64,000 nt of DNA from Neobacillus driksii (GTDB taxonomy: Bacteria; Bacillota; Bacilli; Bacillales; Cytobacillaceae). The position numbers and the translations under genes were made by a program. How positions within the stretch are numbered: position 1 is the stretch's first letter; each line of letters starts with the position of its first letter. The notes beneath the pieces were generated by a model that saw nothing but the letters and a program-made list of their open reading frames with translations, was not told the origin of the DNA and searched no databases. Positions 1 through 9,712 of this stretch are shown piece after piece. The stretch covers positions 124,001 to 188,000 of the forward strand of contig NZ_JACCBX010000005.1 in the NCBI RefSeq assembly GCF_013409995.1. Direction: 5' to 3'.

Positions 1-2228
1 TCAAATAATTGGAACACATTTCCCTTACCTGCAAGCACTTGTCTACCACTTTCTTTATCCAACAGTCCAACTAATTGTCCTTCGTTATTCCATTCAATGA
101 CATAAAATGGCGTTTCAACCTTCAGGTCCTCAACTTTAAAACCATTACCTTCAAGGACTACTTCTTCTTTCTTGTTTATTCCTCTAATAGTTTTATAACC
201 TAGTGATGGAATATGTTGAACATATACAAGATAACCATCCGGTAATTCCACAGATTCTAGTAGTGTATTAGACTGATCAACAAAACTCATTTTCTTTTCT
301 CTTTCGGAAATAAAAACAAAGTCACTGCGGTCCCATGCATTACTATTAAAAATAGTCCAATCAAATTGATTATTTTTTACCACTTTACCAAGGAATTCAC
401 TTTTTATCGCAGCTAAAATTTCCTGTGCCTCACCATATTCGACTTTCGCATCCTCATATACTTCGTGAATAGAGGAACCAGGTATAATATCATGAAATTG
501 ATTTCGAAGGATAATCTCCCAACCCTCATGCAGTTTTCCCATTGGATATTCAATCTGTTCTTTTTCTTTTAAGGCCCATAATCTTAGAAATTCTGCGTCC
601 CTGTAACCTAATTCAAGCTTCCGATTCATATGTTTTACAAAGGCTTGGGATGTATAGGTTCCACGATGGTATTCTAAATAAAGCTCTCCATCCCAGGTAT
701 GTACATATTCATCTGTGTTTTCTACCGTTTCATGCAGTTTCTCAAAGTATTGCTTGGCAGAACCTGTCTTAACATGAGGAAGACCCGGAATTTTATCCAA
801 TCTTCTCCTTTGTTCAAGCATTTCTCTATTTACCCCGCCTCCGCCATCTCCATGGCCATAACTTAGAAGCAGCTCTTGATTAATGTTCTTATCGATATAG
901 TTATCATAGGTTCCTTTAACCGTTTTTGGTTCTAAAACGCCATTATACGTATAGTGGAATGAATCCGTATTATAGTCCTCTGGTTCAGGTGTTGTAATGA
1001 AATGCGTCAATATTTCGCTTCCATCAATACCCTTCCACCAAAAAGTATCATGTGGCATTCTGTTAAATTGATTCCAGCTGATTTTTGTGGTCATAAAGGT
1101 TTTTAGATTGGATTTAACCAAAATTTGCGGCAATGCCCATGAATATCCAAAAACATCAGGTAACCATAAATAATTAGGTTCTTTACCAAATTCATTTTTC
1201 ATGAATTGAGTTCCATATAATAGCTGTCTTACAATCGATTCACCTGATGGAATGTTACAATCTGCTTCCAGCCACATACCGCCGTCAATTTCCCACAATC
1301 CATCTTCAATTCTTTCCTTGATTTGCTCGAAGATTTCTGGATAATCTTTTTTGATATAAGAATATAATTGTGGCTGTGATTGTAAAAAGTAGTAGTCTGG
1401 ATATCGCTCCATCAATCGTAAAACCGTAGAAAATGATCTAGCTGCTTTTTCCCTCGTATGTTTTAATCTCCATAACCAAGCTACATCGATATGAGTATGG
1501 CCAATAGCTGTGACTGTTACAGGTGTATGCTTGTCAAATTTTTCAACTTCACTTTGCAAAGTACGATTTGCAGCCTGACATGATTCATAAAAGAAGGTAC
1601 TGCCAGGCTCTGACCAATCAATACATTTAAAGGTTTTGGATAATACCTGTTCTAAAGCAACTTTAGCAGGGTCATTTTTATCAAGAATATTCGCCGTTTC
1701 TAAAACCATTTTTGCTGAGTAATATAAATCATCTACATCTGGCTGAAGATAGGCAATATCACTATATTTAAATTCATGCTTACTGATTCTTGGCGGTCCG
1801 CCGCCTTCTAAGCCTGACCATAATTTCAAGCTCAACTCAATCGTAGTACCATAAAATTCTTTTCTTAAAAAGACTTCTTTATGGTTGGCATCAACGCCTT
1901 GATAGGGAACTCCATTGATAAAAAGTAAGGATTCAAAGCCGGAATTTGTTCCGCCATCTGTTTTTCCAAAATCAAAAAGCAATACAATCTCTTTATCCTT
2001 TGTATCTGGAATACTCAGTTCAGTTGATAACCAAATATAATAGTCCCTTCCTGACCATGTATCGCCGCGGCGAAACACTTTCCAGGTTTCGTCTCTTCGT
2101 GGCGGGTATTTTTCTGATTTTGTTTCATCCTCTTTATGGTACCAATCATTAATTCCTATACGATTTTGATAACGATAGCTATTTAATTCTTCAATTCTAT
2201 TTTTTAATTTATCTTGTGTAAAAAACAT
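1..2228 (-). CDS. GH38 alpha-mannosidase, 3' end cut by the window edge
   Basis: Retaining alpha-mannosidase that removes terminal mannose from imported mannosides in the cytoplasm; no signal peptide is visible. About 742 codons are present and the frame is open at base 1, so the C-terminal beta domains are missing; long members of the family run to roughly 1000 residues. Visible motifs are the zinc-site sequence HTHIDVAWLWR near residue 244, the nucleophile motif WLPDVFGYS near 360, and YGHGDGGGG. The ATG at 2228 follows an AAAGGCGG ribosome site. It lies 42 bases after the YesL-like gene, so it should be the last known gene of the ABC transporter operon. It is only distantly related to the MngB-type GH38 at 58.1 kb. 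The family assignment is firm; linkage specificity is unknown. Confidence 0.93.
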   Translation of the reverse strand, partial: MFFTQDKLKNRIEELNSYRYQNRIGINDWYHKEDETKSEKYPPRRDETWKVFRRGDTWSGRDYYIWLSTELSIPDTKDKEIVLLFDFGKTDGGTNSGFESLLFINGVPYQGVDANHKEVFLRKEFYGTTIELSLKLWSGLEGGGPPRISKHEFKYSDIAYLQPDVDDLYYSAKMVLETANILDKNDPAKVALEQVLSKTFKCIDWSEPGSTFFYESCQAANRTLQSEVEKFDKHTPVTVTAIGHTHIDVAWLWRLKHTREKAARSFSTVLRLMERYPDYYFLQSQPQLYSYIKKDYPEIFEQIKERIEDGLWEIDGGMWLEADCNIPSGESIVRQLLYGTQFMKNEFGKEPNYLWLPDVFGYSWALPQILVKSNLKTFMTTKISWNQFNRMPHDTFWWKGIDGSEILTHFITTPEPEDYNTDSFHYTYNGVLEPKTVKGTYDNYIDKNINQELLLSYGHGDGGGGVNREMLEQRRRLDKIPGLPHVKTGSAKQYFEKLHETVENTDEYVHTWDGELYLEYHRGTYTSQAFVKHMNRKLELGYRDAEFLRLWALKEKEQIEYPMGKLHEGWEIILRNQFHDIIPGSSIHEVYEDAKVEYGEAQEILAAIKSEFLGKVVKNNQFDWTIFNSNAWDRSDFVFISEREKKMSFVDQSNTLLESVELPDGYLVYVQHIPSLGYKTIRGINKKEEVVLEGNGFKVEDLKVETPFYVIEWNNEGQLVGLLDKESGRQVLAGKGNVFQLF

Positions 2229-2270
2229 ATTGCATCCGCCTTTCAATAGGACCATTATCAGCTTGTGGCA

Positions 2271-2882
2271 TTACATATGCGCAGCTTCTGAGGTTGGCTG
2301 CCAAGCTGACTTCCATATTTTGCTTCCATACTTTTGGTGTAAATAACAGACTGCACCAATTGAAATAATAATCAAGGGAGGAAAAATAATACTAGAACCA
2401 ATGAATATGAAATAACAAATTCCTATAACAAAGGAATAAGGAAATTTAACAAAAGTCATTATAATACTTTTCCGCAGCATCTCTTTCACTGGCTCTTCTT
2501 TAGTGGTCATTACGAACATATAATTTATCATACTAAACGTTATAACCATTAAGAAAAATATGGACAGAGAATAGATCAAGATACTAGTAAGACGAGTAGT
2601 AGTTTGGGCAATTTCAAAGTTTAGCAGACCAAGTAAATAGAAAAAGCAAAGGATGACTTCAGCTATTAATCCTTTAAAAAAGGACGCTTTAAAGTTAGCT
2701 ATGAAGAGCTGAAACAAGTTACCTGAAGCGACTCCTGTAGTTTTCTGATGGAAAACATGAATACCGGCAGAAAAGGAAGCAACTATGGTAATGATAGGCA
2801 ATGAGAAAGTTAAGATTAATAGACTTAACAATATGGTATCCATTACTTTATCTAGTAAAGAAAAGAATTTATCTTTATTCAT
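2271..2882 (-). CDS. YesL-like (DUF624) membrane protein
   Basis: Integral membrane protein of 203 residues with about four to five hydrophobic segments, the first near residues 17-40, followed by segments near 75-90, 100-120 and 150-180. It resembles YesL/DUF624 proteins, which sit beside oligosaccharide ABC importers in Bacilli; their biochemical role is not established. Its ATG overlaps the stop of the upstream permease (TAATG), which implies translational coupling. It lies between the permease and the GH38 gene, as YesL proteins often do in glycan operons. It may help assemble or tune the importer, but that is inference. Confidence 0.8.
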   Translation of the reverse strand: MNKDKFFSLLDKVMDTILLSLLILTFSLPIITIVASFSAGIHVFHQKTTGVASGNLFQLFIANFKASFFKGLIAEVILCFFYLLGLLNFEIAQTTTRLTSILIYSLSIFFLMVITFSMINYMFVMTTKEEPVKEMLRKSIIMTFVKFPYSFVIGICYFIFIGSSIIFPPLIIISIGAVCYLHQKYGSKIWKSAWQPTSEAAHM

Positions 2883-3709
2883 TACTCTTTAACAGCTCCA
2901 TCCGTAATACCTGCCATGAGCTGCCTGCTAAAGAAGAAGAATATGAGCAGTACCGGTATAGTACTTATTAATGTACCAGTGATGACAAGTGGATAATCTG
3001 TAAAATATAACCCTTGTAATCTTGTTAAAGCCAGTGATATTACATATTTCGACTCATCATTTAATATAATTAACGGCCATGTATAATTATTCCAGGCACC
3101 AATAAACGAGTAAATTGCTAAGAAAGACAAGGCCGGTTTTAATATAGGAATACCAATTCTCCAATAGGTCCCAAATGTACTACATCCATCCATCTTTGCG
3201 GCTTCGATAATACTATCTGGAATTGCATTTTCACAATACTGCTTTATCCAGAATATCCCAAATGCATTCGCCATTCCTGGTATGATTAATGCATTATAAG
3301 AGCCCACCCAGCCCATCCAATCCATCATGATAAATTGCGGGATGATGTTGATTTGCCCTGGGATCATCATGGTCGCTAGCAAAAACACAAACAGTATTTT
3401 CTTTCCTTTGAACTTCATTTTCGCAAATGTATATCCTGCTAAAGAATCAAAGAACAGAATCAGTATCGTGGATACAACAGCATAAAATACCGTATTCAAA
3501 AAAGCTTGAAAGAAATTGGTTTCTGTTAAGACAATGATGGTATTTTCTATTAAATGTCCACCTAATGTTAAATAGGGAGGAATAGCAAAAATCTCACTAT
3601 TGGTTCTACTTGCCATAACAATCATCCAATAAAAGGGGAATAAAGAGAAAATAGCTCCAACAATTAATGTAAACCTTATAACAATAGTAGAAAGTGATAA
3701 TTTCTTCAT
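2882..3709 (-). CDS. ABC sugar importer permease, MalG type
   Basis: Inner-membrane permease of 275 residues of a CUT1-type oligosaccharide importer. It shows six predicted membrane spans and the cytoplasmic EAA loop (IIEAAKMDGCSTFGTYWRIG, around residue 175) that docks on the ATPase. It pairs with the MalF-type permease just upstream; stop and start overlap as TAATG. No ATPase gene is present in the window. That is usual for Bacillus CUT1 systems, which share the MsmX-type ATPase encoded elsewhere. The substrate is inferred from context to be an alpha-mannoside. Confidence 0.93.
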   Translation of the reverse strand: MKKLSLSTIVIRFTLIVGAIFSLFPFYWMIVMASRTNSEIFAIPPYLTLGGHLIENTIIVLTETNFFQAFLNTVFYAVVSTILILFFDSLAGYTFAKMKFKGKKILFVFLLATMMIPGQINIIPQFIMMDWMGWVGSYNALIIPGMANAFGIFWIKQYCENAIPDSIIEAAKMDGCSTFGTYWRIGIPILKPALSFLAIYSFIGAWNNYTWPLIILNDESKYVISLALTRLQGLYFTDYPLVITGTLISTIPVLLIFFFFSRQLMAGITDGAVKE

Positions 3710-4647
3710 TAGTCATCCTCCCCCTTTATTCTGTAAGATGTTAAGTACCAGTTAATTAAGGAAATAATTAATATGATGACAACTAATCCCCAGGTGATAG
3801 TTGAGCCATATCCATATCTACTTTGCAGGAATGCGGTTTGGTAAATATAGTACACAATGGTTAACGCGCCTCCCTCAGCTGTTGCATTGGTTGGAACGAG
3901 TACTTGTGCTTCAGCAAATACTTGTAAACCTCCAATGGTAGACATCATCACTGTGAATAAAATAATGGGTTTTAATAATGGGACTGTTATTTTGGTGAAT
4001 AATTGATAGTTTGAAGCGCCGTCAATGATGGCTGCTTCATAATAGTCTGCTGAAATTTTTTGCAAGCCACTAAAGTAAATAATCATGTTGTAACCTAGAT
4101 ATTGCCAGATACCAACTAATGCAATAATAATTCGAATCCAGAATGGGCTATCAATAAAAGCAATCGGTTCCTTCCCTAACAATTCCAAAACTGCATTGAT
4201 TAATCCACTCTGATTGGAAAATATAAGCCCAAAAAGAATCGTGACTGCCACTACCGATGTAACATAAGGTAAGAAAAAGGTTGTTTTATAAAATTCCTTT
4301 CGCTTAACGATACTAAGATTAATTAAGAAAGCTAACACTAGAGCGATAACTAGCATTGGAACGGTTTGGATAACCCAAATGATCAGCGTATTTTTTATCG
4401 ATAACCAAAAGTCTGTATCGGCTAATAAAGTCTTAAAGTTTTCTAATCCAGTAAATTGTACATCTCCAATACCATCCCATTTACTAAATGCTAGGATAGC
4501 AGAAAAGACAATGGGGAATAATCCAAAAATAAGAAAGAGTATATAAAATGGAGCTATAAATATATAAGGAGTTGCCTTTTCTGAAATTTTGCTGTATTTA
4601 TCCTTAAAACTCTTCTTATCTTTCACATCATTGATCGTATCATCCAT
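3709..4647 (-). CDS. ABC sugar importer permease, MalF type
   Basis: First permease of the CUT1 importer, about 312 residues. A hydrophilic N-terminal stretch of about 30 residues precedes six membrane spans, and the EAA loop (EAAIIDGASNYQLFTKITVP) is near residue 205. A longer frame begins with GTG at 4656, but that GTG lies inside the GAGGTG ribosome site; the ATG at 4647 is spaced correctly and was chosen. It is separated from the binding-protein gene by 250 bases that contain a stem-loop, which would give more binding protein than permease from one transcript. Confidence 0.93.
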   Translation of the reverse strand: MDDTINDVKDKKSFKDKYSKISEKATPYIFIAPFYILFLIFGLFPIVFSAILAFSKWDGIGDVQFTGLENFKTLLADTDFWLSIKNTLIIWVIQTVPMLVIALVLAFLINLSIVKRKEFYKTTFFLPYVTSVVAVTILFGLIFSNQSGLINAVLELLGKEPIAFIDSPFWIRIIIALVGIWQYLGYNMIIYFSGLQKISADYYEAAIIDGASNYQLFTKITVPLLKPIILFTVMMSTIGGLQVFAEAQVLVPTNATAEGGALTIVYYIYQTAFLQSRYGYGSTITWGLVVIILIISLINWYLTSYRIKGEDD

Positions 4648-4837
4648 GACTTTCACCTCATATTGTGGCTTGTTAACCTATTTTCAAATATATTTTAAAT
4701 TTTCATGATAGCGAGCTATTACTATCCACGAAAATCATATTTTTCTACTTTTATGGAATAGTGAAATATTTTCAAGAGTTTCTATTTAAAGAAATGGAGA
4801 GATAGTAAATGGAAGTAACATGACTTATTGATGTATA

Positions 4838-4851
4838 TGTAAACGTTAAAA
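4838..4851. promoter_or_regulatory. cre-like CcpA site
   Basis: TGTAAACGTTAAAA matches the cre consensus TGWNANCGNTNWCA at every fixed position except position 13. It lies between the binding-protein terminator and the permease genes, where bound CcpA could repress the downstream part of the operon. The match is by eye only. Confidence 0.35.
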
Positions 4852-4859
4852 AAGAAGAT

Positions 4860-4893
4860 AGAGATTAAGCATGTAAAGAACTGCTTAATCTCT
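4860..4893 (-). terminator. Partial terminator / stabilising stem-loop after the binding-protein gene
   Basis: A perfect 12-bp stem (AGAGATTAAGCA with its complement) and a 10-base loop lie 5 bases after the solute-binding-protein stop. On the minus strand it is followed by ATCTTCTTTTTT. Such hairpins between binding protein and permease genes commonly lower downstream expression or protect the 5' message. Confidence 0.75.
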
Positions 4894-4898
4894 ATTTA

Positions 4899-6164
4899 TT
4901 ATTTCAATACTTCTGCTTTCTTTACTGCATCATTCCAAGCTTTCTCAGGATCCTTACCTTGTGATTCTACTAAGCTAATTTGATCTTCGAAATAGGTGAA
5001 TGCAGAGGTGTCTCTTGTATCACGATAAACGTAAGTAATATTTTCAGCCGCATCAATAAAGTACTCATTTACATCTTGTCCACCAAAGAATTCATCCTTA
5101 CTAATCATTTCTGGCTTTTCATAGATACTTTTTAATGAAGGGAAAAGACTATTTTCGGTTAAGTTAGCTAATTGGCTTTCTTCATTTGTTAAATATTTCA
5201 CTACCTCAACAGCTTCTTTAGGGTTAGCTGTATTTCCTAATACTGCTAAATAAGATCCGCCTTGGTTTGAGTAACCACCTGGAGTCTTAGCAATACGCCA
5301 TTTTCCAGCAGACTTGTCTGCATCCTTTACATCCATTACACCCCAAGAGGCTCCGATATAGGCACCATACATTCCTTCGTTTATTGCATTCACATTATCA
5401 ATGGAATTTGACTTGGTTCCTAATGTATAACCTGCATCAATTGCTTTAACGACGAAATCCCATGCGTCTTTCAATTGACCGTCCGCTAGAGTTAATTCTC
5501 CTTTTTCATTATACATACCTGAATCTAGTGCTCTGTATTGTTCTCCGAGTAGTCCGACAGCTGAGAGGAACATAGGTTTCCCAATTGCTTCATTCATTTT
5601 TTTGGCTGCCTCTAAATAATCTTCCTTCGTAACAATCAAATTTGAAACTTCTTTTGGATCGGTAGGAAGTCCAGCTTCTTCAAACAAATCGACACGATAG
5701 AACAATCCAGTAGGACCAATATCCAATGGCATTGCAATCATACTCTTTTTATCGCCGGTTTTAGCTGCTTCCCATTTCCACTCAACATATTGGTCAGCTA
5801 TTTTATCAGCATCATATTCCAATAAGTTTACAAATTTATCAGCGTAAGGGAGGAAATCTTGAATATTACTGTTAACAGTTGCAATATCTGGGGCTGATTT
5901 GGAATTCAAGCTTGTTTTTAATTTAACATCATAATTATTATCCGCTGGTAATTCAACAAAGTTTAATTCATAATCTGGAAAAGCCTTCTTTGCTGCATCC
6001 ATGGAACCTTTACTGATTGCCCCAACATAATAATTAATGGTTAATTTGACTTTACCATCTGATGTTTTACTGCCGGCTTCGTCAGAACCTGAGCATCCAG
6101 CTAAAACTAACATTAAAACCAGTAAACTACTAAGAAATCCGAAAAACTTTTTTCTTTTTCTCAT
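4899..6164 (-). CDS. ABC sugar importer solute-binding lipoprotein
   Basis: Extracellular sugar-binding protein of 421 residues for the permeases downstream. It has a basic N-terminus, a hydrophobic stretch and the lipobox VLAGC with the lipidated cysteine at residue 24, so it should be anchored to the outer face of the membrane. The rest resembles family 1 extracellular solute-binding proteins. It is the first transporter gene after GH125, behind its own predicted promoter with an overlapping cre-like box. The ligand is inferred to be an alpha-linked manno-oligosaccharide because GH125 and GH38 flank the importer. Confidence 0.93.
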   Translation of the reverse strand: MRKRKKFFGFLSSLLVLMLVLAGCSGSDEAGSKTSDGKVKLTINYYVGAISKGSMDAAKKAFPDYELNFVELPADNNYDVKLKTSLNSKSAPDIATVNSNIQDFLPYADKFVNLLEYDADKIADQYVEWKWEAAKTGDKKSMIAMPLDIGPTGLFYRVDLFEEAGLPTDPKEVSNLIVTKEDYLEAAKKMNEAIGKPMFLSAVGLLGEQYRALDSGMYNEKGELTLADGQLKDAWDFVVKAIDAGYTLGTKSNSIDNVNAINEGMYGAYIGASWGVMDVKDADKSAGKWRIAKTPGGYSNQGGSYLAVLGNTANPKEAVEVVKYLTNEESQLANLTENSLFPSLKSIYEKPEMISKDEFFGGQDVNEYFIDAAENITYVYRDTRDTSAFTYFEDQISLVESQGKDPEKAWNDAVKKAEVLK

Positions 6165-6225
6165 TAATTTTTCCCCCTACTAATTTAATAGAATAAATTC
6201 ACCTTTATGGCTCATTTACATATTA

Positions 6226-6254
6226 ATCTTACAAATTAATGACGGCGCTTTCAA
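6226..6254 (-). promoter_or_regulatory. SigA-type promoter of the mannoside ABC operon with overlapping cre box
   Basis: On the minus strand TTGAAA and TAAGAT are separated by exactly 17 bases, about 60 bases upstream of the binding-protein start. The sequence TGAAAGCGCCGTCA (6240-6253) overlaps the -35 end and spacer; it fits the cre consensus with one mismatch. This arrangement predicts glucose repression through CcpA. Both calls are by eye. Confidence 0.55.
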
Positions 6255-6314
6255 AGGGTCGAATAACACTTTTTGTCATCGAATATTCTCTAAAAAAGTT
6301 ATAAATGTAATCTA

Positions 6315-7583
6315 TTACTTGCAGCTTACAGGATGACCACAAAAATCCAACACTAATTCACAAAACATGGCATTTGCCCATGAGAACCATTCTCTAGTAA
6401 AATTCGAAGGATTATCGCAATCAAAGGATTCGTGTGCTTGTTTTGTATTGGCATCGTTCTGGCATATAAGCTGAATTTTCTCCCACTTTTCCTCCTGACT
6501 GCTGGCGGTAATTCCTTCTACGGCTAGAGAAATGGGCCAAACATACCCTTTTGGTGTGTGCGGGCTTCCTATGCCGCTCGCATATCGTCCTTTATAGTAA
6601 TATGGATTTTGCTCACTTAAAATAAATGCCCTTGTTGACTGATAGATTCTATCTGCCTTTGAATGGTTCGTTAGCATAGGTAAGGACAACAAGCTTGGCA
6701 TATTACTATCATCCATAAGCAAGGAATTTCCTAATCCATCTGCTTCGTACACATAAATCCATTCCCCAGCATCATTTTTTATTAGTCCATATTGCTGAAT
6801 GCCTCGCTCAATTTCTACTGATAAATTCTTTGCAGCTATTTGTAAAGTAGCATCCTGATAAACATCCTCAAAGATTTCGGACAGCATTTCTAAAACTCTT
6901 ACAGCAAATAAATTACTAGGGATTAAATAATGATAAAAACACGCATCATCACTTGGTCTAAAGCCCGACCAGGTCATTCCCGTATAGCCAACTGGAGATC
7001 CTTTTCCATCAGACTTAAGTTCATTTGTGCCTGGCCTTTGAAACGTATAACTAGAAAAATCTGTATGGTTTTGTTCTACTTTCCAAAGAGATATAACCGT
7101 TTGTGCTGCCTTCTTAAAAGAATCTGTAAAAACACTAGTCTTCCCTGTATACTTCCAAAATTGATAGGCTAATTGAAACGGAAAACATAAAGAATCCACT
7201 TCATACTTTCGTTCCCAGATGGAGGGCTTTTGCAATGGTATATCATCATCCCATCTGTTCCCATTTGGGCCCTCATTAAAGGCATTAGCATAAGGATCCT
7301 GTAAAATAAACTGTATTTGACGTTTGCTCACACCTTCAACCAAACGATCTATTTCCTCATATTTACCTAAGAAGAGCAAATACGGTCTTAATTGCAGAGT
7401 ACTATCTCTTAACCACATGGCAGGAATATCCCCTGTTACCAAAAATACAGTTCCATCATCCAAATAGTTGGTTGTTTTTGTTAATGTATCACCAAAACAA
7501 TTTTCAAACATATCGACCACTTTTTGATCTTGAATCTGATTTCTTACCATCTTATTTGCTTCTGATAGAATTTCTTTATACAA
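6315..7583 (-). CDS. GH125 exo-alpha-1,6-mannosidase
   Basis: Inverting, metal-independent exo-alpha-mannosidase; characterised GH125 enzymes cleave non-reducing alpha-1,6-linked mannose. The chain is about 422 residues and has no signal peptide. Family features are VTGDIPAMWLRDSTLQLRP near residue 50, NAFNEGPNG near 100, the likely acid in WSGFRPSDDACFYHY near 215 and the likely base in NFTREWFSWANAMF near 400. A longer frame starts at ATG 7607, but the ribosome site GGAGGAG lies five bases before the TTG at 7583, so TTG was chosen; this also removes the overlap with the PHP gene. Together with GH38 it should strip imported manno-oligosaccharides in the cytoplasm. Confidence 0.92.
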   Translation of the reverse strand: MYKEILSEANKMVRNQIQDQKVVDMFENCFGDTLTKTTNYLDDGTVFLVTGDIPAMWLRDSTLQLRPYLLFLGKYEEIDRLVEGVSKRQIQFILQDPYANAFNEGPNGNRWDDDIPLQKPSIWERKYEVDSLCFPFQLAYQFWKYTGKTSVFTDSFKKAAQTVISLWKVEQNHTDFSSYTFQRPGTNELKSDGKGSPVGYTGMTWSGFRPSDDACFYHYLIPSNLFAVRVLEMLSEIFEDVYQDATLQIAAKNLSVEIERGIQQYGLIKNDAGEWIYVYEADGLGNSLLMDDSNMPSLLSLPMLTNHSKADRIYQSTRAFILSEQNPYYYKGRYASGIGSPHTPKGYVWPISLAVEGITASSQEEKWEKIQLICQNDANTKQAHESFDCDNPSNFTREWFSWANAMFCELVLDFCGHPVSCK

Positions 7584-7596
7584 CCTGTCTCCTCCT

Positions 7597-8616
7597 CTAC
7601 AGGGCATTATTTGCTACCTGGTGAAAGGGTTTCATGATTCTCTGTCTATTCTTGAAAGTGGCAACCTTCGAGACATTTCGCTCTAGCAGCATATTTTTAA
7701 TTTGATCGGAGAAAATGCCGATATCATTTGGAAAATGAGAGTCAGATGATGTGGTAAAGAGAACCCCGTAATCAACTAATATATCTAAAAACCGCGAACT
7801 CGGGCACATTTCTTTCACAGGATAACGATAATACAAGCCTGGATTAATTTCTGTTGCCACATCCATTTCAACCAATGCTTGGGCAACCTCTTTATATGAA
7901 TCAATTAATAAATCTTCGTTGGGACGATAGTTAAAAACTTTAAGATTATCTAAATGAGCAACAATATCAAATAATCCGCTTCTCGCTGCTTTTTTAACGG
8001 TCTCGAAATGATTTTTATAGAGTTCCACTAAATCATATTCTTGAAATTTTTCTTGAAGCTCTGGATTATCAAAGCCCCATCCATTATAAAAATGGACAGA
8101 ACCAATAACATAATCAAATTGATATTTGCTTAAAAGGTCGCTTAACTCCTTTTCACCGCCTGCAAAGTAATCGGCTTCAATTCCTAGTCTTAATGTAACA
8201 GCATTTCTTTCCCATTCTTCCTTTGCTGAATCAATCATCGTGATAAATTCGTCGAAATTTCTTACCATCACCTTATTAAGCCAATCTAACTGCCTTACGC
8301 CAATAGTCTTCGATTCGAGGTCCATATATTTTCTAAAATAATCTCTAGTTTCTTTAAAACGATATAAGTGGTCGACAATCCCTACTTCCTTCAGCCCTTT
8401 ATTCAAAGCCTCTTGTAAATATAAATCTAGCCACCACTTTGAATATTCTGTTTCTGATAAGCGGTTAGCAATCGTATTCATCGATTGAATTAACCATTCT
8501 TTGGTGTGTCTTTCTCCTTTAATCGGTTCAAAATGCTCGATCGCCTTTAATGTTCTTTCCACAAAAGATAGGGAATATGGTCCTTCTTCAAGATGAACAT
8601 GATAATCTACTTTCAT
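7597..8616 (-). CDS. PHP-domain phosphoesterase (HisJ/HisK-like)
   Basis: Predicted metal-dependent phosphatase of 339 residues. PHP ligands are visible in order: YHVHLEEG at the N-terminus, IVDHLYRF near 120, GIEADYF near 190, GSVHFYNGWG near 215, VAHLDN near 260 and SSDSHFPND near 310. Histidinol phosphatases share this fold, but no histidine genes are near. It lies between a metallophosphoesterase and GH125 in one operon, so a sugar phosphate or phosphorylated mannoside is a more likely substrate. That is inferred from context. Confidence 0.82.
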   Translation of the reverse strand: MKVDYHVHLEEGPYSLSFVERTLKAIEHFEPIKGERHTKEWLIQSMNTIANRLSETEYSKWWLDLYLQEALNKGLKEVGIVDHLYRFKETRDYFRKYMDLESKTIGVRQLDWLNKVMVRNFDEFITMIDSAKEEWERNAVTLRLGIEADYFAGGEKELSDLLSKYQFDYVIGSVHFYNGWGFDNPELQEKFQEYDLVELYKNHFETVKKAARSGLFDIVAHLDNLKVFNYRPNEDLLIDSYKEVAQALVEMDVATEINPGLYYRYPVKEMCPSSRFLDILVDYGVLFTTSSDSHFPNDIGIFSDQIKNMLLERNVSKVATFKNRQRIMKPFHQVANNAL

Positions 8617-8677
8617 TCGTTCACATTCCTTCCTTTTTAGATTTTTTAGATAATTACGTTTGGACTAAGGGACTGTC

Positions 8678-9568
8678 TCACTTATAGTGCAAATATTTTT
8701 CCGTTTCGATAATCCTGGTGTCAAAAGGCTTTTCTTCATATACCGTGATAACCCGCGCACCACGATGGAGTTCACCGTAGCAATTAAAACCGCTAATTCT
8801 TCCAAAGCACAATTTAATTCCCTGAAAATCCGCAACAAAATCATTGTCGTGATCGTGTCCACAAAAGACACCTGCAACATTCCCATTTAATAATAAGGAT
8901 GTAAATAAACCAGTATTCACCTCTGGGGATGAAATATCTTCATATTTAGTCCCACTTACTTGGCCCTTAGTGAACGCATCCTTATATTCAGGAAGTGGTA
9001 TGTGAAGAATGAGTAAATCCTGTTTGAAATTCTTGGTTCTATTTGTATATTTTTTGGATACTTCATTAAACCAGGTAACCTGATTCGGGTGAACAAATTC
9101 ATATTGGCCAATTTTCAACGGATCTTCTGCTCCACTGTCAATAAAGTACAATACGTTCGATATTTCACCAGCCTGATTTTTTATTTCAACACAGTAAGAT
9201 TCTCGGTCCTCAACTACATGCAGGTTTTTCTTCTCTACTAACAAAACAATTTGATCTTCTAACATACGTAAATCAGAACGGCTAATTCCTTCCTCTGTAT
9301 CATGATTTCCATATGTAATGGCAATCGGTTTTTCCAAATCATTTAAAACCTGTATTAACTCCTCAAAACTAGCTTTTGGATCTGGAACCCCTTCTGACCA
9401 GATTAAGTCACCACTAATGACAATTAAATCCGGATTAGCTTTATCCGCCATATCTTTTATGTGATCAAATGTAAATAAGTCTCGTTCATTAAATGGCATT
9501 GAACCAATATGCAAATCAGTTAATTGTAAAATAGTAAAGGTACCATCTTTTCCAATACATAATTCCAT
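8678..9568 (-). CDS. Calcineurin-like metallophosphoesterase
   Basis: Cytoplasmic metallophosphoesterase of 296 residues. The dimetal motifs appear in the expected order: LTDLHIGS near residue 16, VISGDLIW near 50, ITYGNHDTEEG near 85, ILHIPLPE near 190 and FCGHDHDND near 240. The ATG at 9568 has a GGAG site ten bases upstream. It is the first gene of the mannoside operon, with 61 bases to the PHP gene. Two phosphoesterases of unrelated folds in front of two alpha-mannosidases suggest that the imported glycan carries phosphate. The substrate itself cannot be told from sequence. Confidence 0.85.
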   Translation of the reverse strand: MELCIGKDGTFTILQLTDLHIGSMPFNERDLFTFDHIKDMADKANPDLIVISGDLIWSEGVPDPKASFEELIQVLNDLEKPIAITYGNHDTEEGISRSDLRMLEDQIVLLVEKKNLHVVEDRESYCVEIKNQAGEISNVLYFIDSGAEDPLKIGQYEFVHPNQVTWFNEVSKKYTNRTKNFKQDLLILHIPLPEYKDAFTKGQVSGTKYEDISSPEVNTGLFTSLLLNGNVAGVFCGHDHDNDFVADFQGIKLCFGRISGFNCYGELHRGARVITVYEEKPFDTRIIETEKYLHYK

Positions 9569-9712
9569 TACTCTCTCACTCCAAATAAATAGATTTATAG
9601 ATTTATCTTCATTCCCAGATTATATCATCACAATTTAGGTACAGAATGCTCTTAATAACACAATTTGTCGAAGTATATCAACAAAATAGTTATTTACGAA
9701 TTAAATACCATG

